Source of the DNA: Burkholderiales bacterium C2
Lineage (GTDB): Bacteria; Pseudomonadota; Gammaproteobacteria; Burkholderiales; Burkholderiaceae_C
Direction of reading: 5' to 3'
Assembly (NCBI GenBank): GCA_005503085.1
Contig: SCOI01000001.1
Span: 1 to 64,000, forward strand
DNA: 64,000 bases
How positions within the stretch are numbered: position 1 is the first letter of the stretch; each line of letters opens with the position of its first letter. Positions 56,824 through 64,000 of the stretch are shown here, piece after piece. Below the pieces are notes generated by a model. The model was not told the origin of the DNA, ran no database searches, and was given only the letters and a program-made list of their open reading frames with translations. The position numbers and the translations under genes are program-made.

Positions 56824-57731
56824 GGCTGGCTTTCTACGGGGATGTTGGGGAGGGGGCAGAGGGCATCGACAAAGCGTTGCACCACGGTGGGCAGGCGCTC
56901 CTGACGCTGCACACCCAGACAATAGTCGCGCGCGGCCCAGGCTTCATCGAGCCGGAGATGACTGACCGCGAAGACACGCGAGAAACGTTCGGCCGGCACC
57001 GAGGGCAGCACCGCCACGCCCAGGCCGGCCTCGACCAGCTGGGCAATCGCATCGAAGCCGCGCACCTGCAGGCGTGCGTTCAGCGTGCGGCCGCGCGACA
57101 GCGCCTGCTCGCGCATCAGCTGCTGGGCGCTGGCGCCGGCATGCAGGCCGATCAGGTCGTAGTCGAGCAGGTCGGAGAAGCTGACCGAGGGCTGCCGCGC
57201 CAGCCCATGGTCCCTGGGCACCAGCACGGCCAGCCGGCTCTGGGCATAGACCCAGGCCTGAACCCGGTTGTCCAGCAGCGGCGGCGTGAACACGCCGATA
57301 TCGGCGCGACCCTCGGCCACCGCCGCCTGCACCTCGGCGCTGGTCTGGTCTTCCAGGCTGATGCGGATCTGCGGATGGGCCTGGCTGAAAGCGGCCAGAT
57401 CGGCCGGCAGGCATTCGGCGATCGCGCCGCTATTGGCGGCGATGCGCAGATGGCCCTTGATGCCGCGCGCGAACTCGACCACCTCGCTCTCCAGCGCATG
57501 CAGCGAGGCATGCAGCGAGCGGATGTGGCGCACCAGCGCGCGGCAGGCCTCGGTCGGCTCGACGCCGCGGGCGCGGCGCTCGAACAGCTGCACGCCCAGC
57601 CGCGCCTCCAGGTCGGAAACCCGCTTGGATGCTGCCGCCAGCGCCAGATGCTCGCGCGCCGCCCCGGCGGTGATCGAGCGGGTCTGCTCGATCGCCAGCA
57701 CGAGGTTCAGCGTGGTCAGGTCCAGGCGCAT
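56820..57731 (-). CDS. LysR-family regulator coupled to leuC
   Basis: A 303-residue LysR regulator with the N-terminal helix-turn-helix ([40 protein letters not shown]) and effector domain. Its stop overlaps leuC, so it is translated on the same message as leuCDB and could control leucine synthesis. However, the neighbouring Bug-type binding protein suggests a carboxylate-uptake regulator instead. The frame continues upstream without homology; ATG 57731 gives the typical start. Confidence 0.9.
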   Translation of the reverse strand: MRLDLTTLNLVLAIEQTRSITAGAAREHLALAAASKRVSDLEARLGVQLFERRARGVEPTEACRALVRHIRSLHASLHALESEVVEFARGIKGHLRIAANSGAIAECLPADLAAFSQAHPQIRISLEDQTSAEVQAAVAEGRADIGVFTPPLLDNRVQAWVYAQSRLAVLVPRDHGLARQPSVSFSDLLDYDLIGLHAGASAQQLMREQALSRGRTLNARLQVRGFDAIAQLVEAGLGVAVLPSVPAERFSRVFAVSHLRLDEAWAARDYCLGVQRQERLPTVVQRFVDALCPLPNIPVESQP

Positions 57732-57748
57732 GGCGGCGGCGGCTTTTA

Positions 57749-58759
57749 TTACTCGGCGTTGATGCCGGCGGCCTGCACGGCCTTGGCCCATTTGAGCGTT
57801 TCCTTGGCCGCGAACAGGCCCAGCTCGGGCGGCGTGCTGGGCGTCAACTCGAAGCCCGACAGCGCCAGCTTGGCCTGCACGCTCTTGTCGGTCAGCGCCG
57901 AGCGCACCCACTGGTTCATCTTCGCGAGCACCGGCTCGGGCGTGCCGGCCGGCGCATACATCGCGAACCAGGCGGTCATCTCGAAACCGGGCACGACGCT
58001 CTTGGTCATCGTCGGCACGCCCGGCAGCATCGGATGCTCCTTGCCCGAGGTGACCGCCAGCGCGCGCAGCTTGCCGGCCTTGACCTGGGGCACGCCCGAG
58101 GCCAGATCGCCGAACACCAGCTGTATCGTGCCGCCCATCGTGTCCGTCATCGCCGGCTGCACGCCCTTGTAGGGAATATGGGCCATCACCAGCTTGTTGG
58201 CATGCACCAGCGCATGGCCGGGGATCAGGCTGCCGCTGGAGCCCGAGCCCCAGGCCAGCTTGTCCGGATTGGCCTTCACATAGGCGACGAACTTCTCGGC
58301 CGTGTCGGCCGGCACCGCCGGGTTGACCAGCATGATGAAGGGGATCTCAGCCAGGCGGCTGACCGGCGTGAAGTCCTTGATCGGGTCATAGGGCAGCTTG
58401 CGGTACAGCGAGGCATTGGCCGCGTGCGTGGTGCTGGTGGCGATCAGGAAGTTGTAGCCGTCGGGGGCGGCCTTGGCGGCCGCGCCGGTGCCCAGCGTAC
58501 CGTTGGCCCCGGGCTTGTTGTCGACAACGACCGCCTGACCTGCGGCCTTGCCCACATGCTCGGCCAGCACCCGGGCCAGCTGATCGGTGGCGCTGCCGGC
58601 CGGGAAGGGCACGATCCAGTTCAGGCCGCGCTGCGGATAGCCGGCCGGCAGCTCGCTCTTGGGTGCGGCCAGCAGCGTCGTGCTCGCCGCCATCAAGCCC
58701 AGGCAGACGGCGAGGCGCCGACGGGCGGCGGACGGGCTGGAAATCTTCGACACAGGCAT
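57749..58759 (-). CDS. Bug-family (TTT) solute-binding protein
   Basis: A 336-residue periplasmic binding protein of the tripartite tricarboxylate transporter (Bug) family, greatly expanded in Burkholderiales. A signal peptide (RRRLAVCLGLMAASTTLLAA) precedes RGLNWIVPFPAGSATDQLAR, VVVDNKPGANGTLG and the PYKGVQPAMTDTMGG binding loop. No membrane TctA/TctB partners are nearby, as usual for orphan Bug proteins. ATG 58759 has GGAG six bases upstream. The ligand is unknown. Confidence 0.93.
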   Translation of the reverse strand: MPVSKISSPSAARRRLAVCLGLMAASTTLLAAPKSELPAGYPQRGLNWIVPFPAGSATDQLARVLAEHVGKAAGQAVVVDNKPGANGTLGTGAAAKAAPDGYNFLIATSTTHAANASLYRKLPYDPIKDFTPVSRLAEIPFIMLVNPAVPADTAEKFVAYVKANPDKLAWGSGSSGSLIPGHALVHANKLVMAHIPYKGVQPAMTDTMGGTIQLVFGDLASGVPQVKAGKLRALAVTSGKEHPMLPGVPTMTKSVVPGFEMTAWFAMYAPAGTPEPVLAKMNQWVRSALTDKSVQAKLALSGFELTPSTPPELGLFAAKETLKWAKAVQAAGINAE

Positions 58760-59040
58760 GGCAGTCTCCGCTTTGGTATAGGGCATCGACCCGTCGCCGG
58801 GCCGGCAGCTCGCACGATAGCCTTCGCAGCTCCGCTTGATCTACTCAAGCTGCCAATTAAGACTTCGCGCCAAGCGAAGTCTCGCAGATTACCGGCTCCT
58901 GCGGCAATGCCCGGATTTGGCCGCCCCGCAGCGGCTTGTTCGAGTCGCCAGCGGCAGCGAGCCGTGCCATGATCGCTGCAAATTGCTGCGCCGCACACCG
59001 GCCGGCCACGAGTCAGAGGCTCGCTTTCGGGGAGTATCGA

Positions 59041-59559
59041 ATGAACGAGAGTTTGCTGCGTCGGCGCCTGCTGGCCGTTGGCCTGGGCTTGCTGGCCCCC
59101 TGGATGCCGGCCCGGGCGCTGGACAAGCCGCAAGGCCGGGTCGTGCTGACGCTGGGCGGCCGGCTCGGCGCCAGCAACCAGGGCGATGGCAAGGCCGGCT
59201 TCGATATGAAGATGCTGGAGCAACTGCCGCAGAAAAGCTTCACGACCCAGACGCCCTGGTATCCGGCGCCGATCAGCTTCACCGGCCCGCTGCTGCGCGA
59301 TGTGCTGGCCGCCGCCGGCGCCAAGCCGGGCGGCAAGATCGTGCTGACCGCGCTGAACGGCTACAAGGCCGAGATGCCCTTCGATGACGCGCTGCGCTTC
59401 GATGTCATCGTCGCGCGGCTGATGAACGAGCGGCCGATGCCGGTGCGCGAGAAAGGGCCGCTGTTTGTGGTCTACCCCTTCGACAGCCGGCCCGAGCTGA
59501 AGGCCGACCTCTATTACGGACGCTCGATCTGGCAGCTGCGCTCGCTGGACATCCAGTAA
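59041..59559 (+). CDS. exported molybdopterin-fold protein lacking cysteine
   Basis: A 172-residue protein with an N-terminal signal peptide (RRRLLAVGLGLLAPWMPARA) and a core resembling the oxidoreductase molybdopterin-binding (sulfite oxidase-type) domain: ISFTGPLLRDVLAAAGAKPG, LTALNGYKAEMPF and GPLFVVYPFD. It contains no cysteine at all, so it lacks the molybdenum-ligating cysteine and is probably a periplasmic binding or sensing module rather than an enzyme. GGGGAG lies before ATG 59041. It sits 18 bases before the histidine kinase, which suggests it feeds that sensor. Confidence 0.8.
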   Translation: MNESLLRRRLLAVGLGLLAPWMPARALDKPQGRVVLTLGGRLGASNQGDGKAGFDMKMLEQLPQKSFTTQTPWYPAPISFTGPLLRDVLAAAGAKPGGKIVLTALNGYKAEMPFDDALRFDVIVARLMNERPMPVREKGPLFVVYPFDSRPELKADLYYGRSIWQLRSLDIQ

Positions 59560-59577
59560 GACCGGAGGCCGCTCCCC

Positions 59578-61509
59578 ATGATCATCTCCGGCAAGCGGCT
59601 GCTGAGCCTGATCGTTGTGGCCCTGGTGATGGCCTATCTGGCCATTGCCGCCCTGCTCTACCAGCAGCACCGCAGCATGAGCGAGGCCACGCAGCGCGGC
59701 GATATCAATGCGCTGTGGTACTTCCTGCAGCTCAATGTCGAGTACGAGCGCTTCGACCATGCGCTGCACCAGCAGCTGCTGCAGCCCGGGCAGCTCGATA
59801 TGGACGAGCTGCAGCTGCGCTACGACCTGTTCCTGAGCCGCTTCAGCACCATAGAGAGCGGCACGGCGCGCAGCCTGATGGGTGACGCGCCGCTGTATGC
59901 CGAGGCGATGCAGAAGATGCAGCACTTCGTCGAGGCCGGCGACCGGCTGATGGGCCTGGCGGCCGATACGCGGCAGGCGAGCGTGCATCTGCAGCGTCTG
60001 CGCGAGGAGCTGCAGGCGCTGAGCACGCCGCTGACCGATCTGTCGCTGGCGGCCTCGCGCCTGTCCGGCGAGGTCAGCGACCAGCGCCACGCCAGCCTCG
60101 GCCACCAAGCCCGGCTGACCAGCGCGCTGACCGCTTTTCAGGCCTTGCTGACCTTCTGCCTGGCGCTGGCGATGAGCCGCCAGTTCCTCAAGCGCGAGAA
60201 GGCCAGCGCGCTGGCGGTCGCGGCCAAGACCGAGCTGGTCGAGACCTTGAAGCGCAATGAGGAGCTGCTGGCCGAGCGCATCGCCCAGCGCACCGCCGAG
60301 CTGCGCGAGGCCAATGAGGCGCTGCGGGCCCAGGGCGAGGAACTCGAGCATGCGCGTGAGCGCGCTGAAGGAGCCTCGCAGCTGAAGTCCGACTTTCTGG
60401 CCAATATGAGCCACGAGATCCGCACGCCGATGAATGCGGTGATCGGCATGAGCCATCTGGCGCTGGGCACCGAGCTGAACCCCAGGCAGCGCGGCTATAT
60501 CGAGAACATCCAGCGCAGCGGCCGCCATCTGCTGGGCCTGATCAACGACATCCTGGACTTCAGCAAGATCGAGGCCGGCAAGCTGGAGGTCGAGATCATC
60601 GACTTCGAGTTGCAGCGCGTGCTCGACGATATGCAGCTGTTGCTGGAAGAGAAATGCGCGGCCAAGGGCTTGACGCTGGCCATCGAGCGTTCGCCGGGAC
60701 TGCCCGACTGGCTGCGCGGCGACCCGCTGCGCATCGGCCAGATCCTGATCAACTATGCCAACAATGCCGTCAAGTTCACCGAGCACGGCGGGGTGCGCGT
60801 GCGGGTCAGCGAGCGTGCGCGCGAGGGGGATCGCCTGCTGCTGCGCTTCGAGGTGCAGGACAGCGGCATCGGGCTGACGGCCGAGCAGCAGGCCCGGCTG
60901 TTCCGCTCCTTCGAGCAGGCCGACAGCTCGACCACCCGCAAATACGGCGGCACCGGCCTGGGGCTGGCGATCAGCAAGAGCCTGGCCGAGCTGATGGGCG
61001 GTGCGGTGGGCGTGAGCAGCGAGCCCGGCCACGGCAGCTGCTTCTGGGCCGAGCTGTGGCTGGAGATCGGCCAGGCCGGCGACGCCCAGGGGCGGCGTGC
61101 CGGCCCGTTGCCGTCGGAGCTGTCGGCACTGCGCGGCGCCCGTGTGCTGCTGGTCGACGACAACGATCTGAACCGCGAGATGGCGGCCGAACTGCTGGAG
61201 GGTCAGGGCCTGGTCGTGGTGCTGGCCGAGGACGGCCAGCAGGCGCTGGACCGGCTGGATCAGGCCCGGTTCGACATCGTCTTGATGGACATGCAGATGC
61301 CGGTGCTGGACGGGCTGGAAGCGACCCGCCGCATCCGCGCGCGGCCCGAGTGGGCGGGCCTGCCGGTGCTGGCGATGACGGCCAATGCGATGCGCAGCGA
61401 CCGCGAGCGCTGCCTGGCCGCAGGCATGAACGACCATATCGCCAAGCCGATAGAGCCCGACGAGCTGTTCGCCCAGCTGCTGCACTGGCTGCCGAGGCGG
61501 CCGACGTGA
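59578..61509 (+). CDS. hybrid sensor histidine kinase
   Basis: A 643-residue inner-membrane kinase. A first helix ([21 protein letters not shown]), a periplasmic helical sensor and a second helix (about 180-200) precede a coiled coil. A HisKA domain with phospho-acceptor H279 ([13 protein letters not shown]), an HATPase domain ([26 protein letters not shown]) and one receiver with D571 ([12 protein letters not shown]) follow. It lacks its own Hpt domain; that is supplied by the next gene, whose GTG overlaps its stop. Confidence 0.96.
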   Translation: MIISGKRLLSLIVVALVMAYLAIAALLYQQHRSMSEATQRGDINALWYFLQLNVEYERFDHALHQQLLQPGQLDMDELQLRYDLFLSRFSTIESGTARSLMGDAPLYAEAMQKMQHFVEAGDRLMGLAADTRQASVHLQRLREELQALSTPLTDLSLAASRLSGEVSDQRHASLGHQARLTSALTAFQALLTFCLALAMSRQFLKREKASALAVAAKTELVETLKRNEELLAERIAQRTAELREANEALRAQGEELEHARERAEGASQLKSDFLANMSHEIRTPMNAVIGMSHLALGTELNPRQRGYIENIQRSGRHLLGLINDILDFSKIEAGKLEVEIIDFELQRVLDDMQLLLEEKCAAKGLTLAIERSPGLPDWLRGDPLRIGQILINYANNAVKFTEHGGVRVRVSERAREGDRLLLRFEVQDSGIGLTAEQQARLFRSFEQADSSTTRKYGGTGLGLAISKSLAELMGGAVGVSSEPGHGSCFWAELWLEIGQAGDAQGRRAGPLPSELSALRGARVLLVDDNDLNREMAAELLEGQGLVVVLAEDGQQALDRLDQARFDIVLMDMQMPVLDGLEATRRIRARPEWAGLPVLAMTANAMRSDRERCLAAGMNDHIAKPIEPDELFAQLLHWLPRRPT

Positions 61510-62162
61510 GCTCCACCGACGCGGCGGCCAGCGTCGCGCGGCCGGAAGTGCTGGCCGGGTCGCTATCCGAGGCACTGACCGCCGTGCCGGGGCTGGACGC
61601 TGCGGCGGGCCTGCGTCGGGTGCTGGGCCAGCCCGAGGCCTATCTGAAGCTGCTGCGCCGCTTCGTCGCGGGCCAGGCCGACGCGGTGGCGCGCGCCCGC
61701 GCCGAACTGGCCGCCGCGCGGCCGGCCGAGGCGCAGCGAGCCTTGCACACGCTCAAGGGCACGGCCGCGACGATTGGCGCGGCCGATCTGGCGGCGCAGG
61801 CCGGGGTGGCCGAGCTGGCGCTGGAGCAGGGGCGTGTGCCGGCGCTCGACTCTGTCGAGCAGGCCTGTGCGGCCTTGGTCCTGGCCTTGCAAGCCGCCTT
61901 GCCGGCGGACGAGCCGGCCGCGAGCGCCAGCGCCATCGACTGGGCCGGCCTGCGGCCGCAGCTGGCGCGGCTGGAATCGCTGCTGGCCGATGATGATGCC
62001 GAGGCCGTCGCGCTGTTCCAGCAGCTGCGGCCGCAGCTGGCCGCCGCGCTCGGTGCGGCGCTGGCGCCGCTGGAACAGGCCCTGGCCGCCTACGACCTGG
62101 CCCAGGGCTTGAGCGCCCTGCGCGCCGCGAATCCCTTGTTGATCGAGCCGGAGCAAACGTGA
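61506..62162 (+). CDS. Hpt phosphotransfer protein
   Basis: A 218-residue alanine-rich helical protein. [15 protein letters not shown] carries the Hpt signature with phospho-acceptor H81. A second helical half (about 130-218) without the His motif may be a degenerate repeat or dimerisation domain. GTG 61506 overlaps the kinase stop (GTGA), so phosphate is expected to pass from the kinase receiver through this protein to downstream regulators. Confidence 0.88.
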   Translation: MSSTDAAASVARPEVLAGSLSEALTAVPGLDAAAGLRRVLGQPEAYLKLLRRFVAGQADAVARARAELAAARPAEAQRALHTLKGTAATIGAADLAAQAGVAELALEQGRVPALDSVEQACAALVLALQAALPADEPAASASAIDWAGLRPQLARLESLLADDDAEAVALFQQLRPQLAAALGAALAPLEQALAAYDLAQGLSALRAANPLLIEPEQT

Positions 62163-63286
62163 TGAGCGACCCGCTGGCCCTGGCGGCCGATACGCATCTG
62201 GTGCTGGTGGTGGACGACACGCCGAGCGATCTGGAACTGATCAGCACGGTGCTGCGCGGCGAATGCCGCCTGAAGCTTGCCGCCAGCGGCGAGCGGGCGC
62301 TGCAGATCGCTGCCGCCAGCCCGGCGCCCGATCTGATCCTGCTGGACATCATGATGCCCGGCCTCAATGGCTACGAGGTGCTGCGCCGGCTGCGCGCCGC
62401 GCCCGCCACCCGGGCCATTCCGGTGATTTTCCTGACCGCGATGAGCGCGGCCGAGAACGAGCGCGAGGGGCTGGAGCTGGGCGCGGTGGACTACATCACC
62501 AAGCCGGTGAACCCGGACATCGCGCGGGCCCGGGTGCGCAACCATCTGCAACTGAAGCTGGCGCGCGACCTGCTGGAGCGCCACAACCACCATCTGGAGG
62601 CCCTGGTGGCCCAGCGCACCCGCGAGGTCGAGGCGCTGCAGGACGTGACGATACGGGCGATGGCCTCGCTGGCCGAGACGCGCGACAACGAGACCGGCAA
62701 CCATATCCGCCGCACCCAGCACTATGTGCAGTGCCTGGCCCAGGCACTGCGGCCGCATCCGCGCTTTGCCGACAGCCTGGACGACACCGCGCTGGCCCTG
62801 CTGTTCAAGTCGGCGCCGCTGCACGATATCGGCAAGGTCGGCATTCCCGACCGCATCCTGCTCAAGCCCGGCCCGCTGACCAGCGAGGAGTTCGAGCTGA
62901 TGAAGACCCACACCACGCTGGGCCGCGATGCCATCCTGCGGGCCGAGCAGGAGCTGGGCATGGACAACGCCTTTCTGCGCTACGCCAAGGAGATCGCTTA
63001 CAGCCACCAGGACAAATGGGATGGCAGCGGTTATCCGCTGGGCCTGAAGGGCGAGCAGATCCCGCTGTCGGCGCGGCTGATGGCGCTGGCCGATGTCTAC
63101 GACGCGCTGATCTCCAAGCGTGTCTACAAGCCGGCCTTCCCGCACGAGATGGCCTGCAACATCATCCGGCAAGGCCTGGGCAGCCATTTCGACCCCGACA
63201 TCGTCGCGGCCTTCGAGCTGGTCAGCGCGGAGTTCCAGGCCATCGCGACGCGCTTTGCCGATGAAGAGGGAGAACAGCCGGCATGA
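62162..63286 (+). CDS. response regulator with HD-GYP phosphodiesterase domain
   Basis: A 374-residue regulator: a receiver with D62 (LILLDIMMPG), a coiled linker and an HD-GYP domain with H221-D222 (LHDIGKVGIPD) and G290-Y291-P292 (DGSGYPLGLKG). HD-GYP enzymes hydrolyse cyclic-di-GMP, so this is the likely output of the relay. ATG 62162 overlaps the hpt stop (TGATG); GTG 62159 is a less likely start. Confidence 0.95.
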   Translation: MSDPLALAADTHLVLVVDDTPSDLELISTVLRGECRLKLAASGERALQIAAASPAPDLILLDIMMPGLNGYEVLRRLRAAPATRAIPVIFLTAMSAAENEREGLELGAVDYITKPVNPDIARARVRNHLQLKLARDLLERHNHHLEALVAQRTREVEALQDVTIRAMASLAETRDNETGNHIRRTQHYVQCLAQALRPHPRFADSLDDTALALLFKSAPLHDIGKVGIPDRILLKPGPLTSEEFELMKTHTTLGRDAILRAEQELGMDNAFLRYAKEIAYSHQDKWDGSGYPLGLKGEQIPLSARLMALADVYDALISKRVYKPAFPHEMACNIIRQGLGSHFDPDIVAAFELVSAEFQAIATRFADEEGEQPA

Positions 63287-64000
63287 ACAACAACAAGACC
63301 CATGTGCTGGTCGCTGACGCCAACGCCGCGATACGGCGCCATCTGGCGAACCAGCTCAGCGAGGCCGGCTTCGGCATGGTGCTGAAGGCCTCGGACGGCG
63401 CCAAGGCCTTGCAGCAGCTGCGCGCTGGTGCGCCGGTGCAGTTGCTGCTGACCGAGCTGGAGCTGCCCGGTATGGACGGGCTGAGCCTGCTGCAGGCGCT
63501 GCGCGCCGACGCAGGGCTGAGCAGCCTGCCGGTGCTGCTGATGTCCAGCGGCCTGGACAAGACTCTGGCCGAGCAGGTGATACGGCTGGGGGTGGCCGAT
63601 CTGCTGATCAAACCCTTCACCAGCAAACGCCTGCTGGAGCGGGTCGAGCGCGCGCTGCTGCGCCAGGCCCGGCCACCGGCAGCCAGCGCCCAGCCCGTCC
63701 TGCCACCCACGCCGCCCGCGGCCAGCGAGCGCGCCACCATCCTGGTGGTCGATGACACGCCGGACAATCTGCAGCTGGTGGCCGGCCTGTTCCAGGACCG
63801 CTTCAAGGTCAAGCTGGCCACCCATGGCGAGAAGGCCATCGCGATCTGCCAGTCCGATGCACCGCCCGACCTGGTGCTGCTGGATGTGATGATGCCGGGC
63901 ATGGACGGCTTCGAGGTCGCCTCGCGGCTGCGCCAGCACCCCGGCTCCTCGCTGACGCCCATCATCTTCATCACCGCGCTGACCGATGAAACAGCGCGCA
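63283..64000 (+). CDS. double-receiver response regulator, truncated by window end
   Basis: The 239 visible residues hold two receiver domains joined by a Pro/Ala linker. The second is canonical (ILVVDDTPDN, D201 in LLDVMMPGMDGF). The first has ADAN where a DD pair is expected and E58 (LLTELELPGMDG) where the phospho-acceptor Asp should be, so it may be locked or non-phosphorylated. The output domain lies beyond 64,000. The start overlaps the HD-GYP stop (ATGA). Confidence 0.9.
   Translation, partial: MNNNKTHVLVADANAAIRRHLANQLSEAGFGMVLKASDGAKALQQLRAGAPVQLLLTELELPGMDGLSLLQALRADAGLSSLPVLLMSSGLDKTLAEQVIRLGVADLLIKPFTSKRLLERVERALLRQARPPAASAQPVLPPTPPAASERATILVVDDTPDNLQLVAGLFQDRFKVKLATHGEKAIAICQSDAPPDLVLLDVMMPGMDGFEVASRLRQHPGSSLTPIIFITALTDETAR

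Overview
The window reads as chromosome of a high-GC betaproteobacterium of the order Burkholderiales. The evidence is the gene order purF-cvpA-SPOR-folC-accD-trpA-trpB-trpF-truA-fimV-asd-leuB-leuD-leuC, the zipA-smc pair and the dap genes with an embedded PilU-type ATPase. I judge it closest in style to Roseateles/Mitsuaria/Rubrivivax-type genomes; this placement is inferred from gene order and protein wording, not from a search.

Positions 1-13,996 are an accessory segment of visibly lower GC. It opens with the 3' end of an IS3-family transposase. An ATGA-coupled operon follows (471-8416): a 537-residue protein of unknown function, a 1370-residue SF2 helicase with a C-terminal PD-(D/E)XK-like nuclease, and a 736-residue protein I cannot assign. 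A 354-base gap holds a near-palindromic LexA-type box. After it comes a second unit (8771-13,830): a 1397-residue protein read as Mrr-like nuclease, TPR-like repeats, GreA/B-C-like domain and PIN-like nuclease, then a DUF4238 protein. This looks like a defence island, and I did not recognise either unit as a named system. The island stops at a sequence strongly resembling a chromosome-dimer-resolution (dif) site at 13,997-14,024, directly abutting ligA.

From 14,021 rightwards the content is core. ligA is separated from its usual partners zipA and smc by five genes (MFS exporter, LysR, SDR, CNNM transporter, chemoreceptor). After smc come queF, a SET-domain gene and a tightly overlapped series dapC, dapD, pilU-like, dapE, prmB and an ABC-F ATPase, linking lysine/peptidoglycan precursor synthesis with translation factors. 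A DUF1304 gene, ohrR-ohr with a recognisable operator, an asparaginase and lexA with its own box follow.

At 38,485-39,323 a tRNA triplet (Ala-Glu-Asp in transcription order) is present twice in tandem, each copy ending in a hairpin terminator, downstream of and co-directional with gltX. The purF-to-leuC block then supplies purine, folate, fatty-acid, tryptophan, aspartate-family and leucine synthesis on the minus strand. A LysR gene overlaps leuC by four bases, and a Bug-type solute-binding protein lies upstream.

The right end (59,041-64,000) is a signalling operon: an exported cysteine-free molybdopterin-fold protein, a hybrid histidine kinase, an Hpt protein, an HD-GYP response regulator and a double-receiver protein that runs off the window and whose first receiver has Glu at the phospho-acceptor position.
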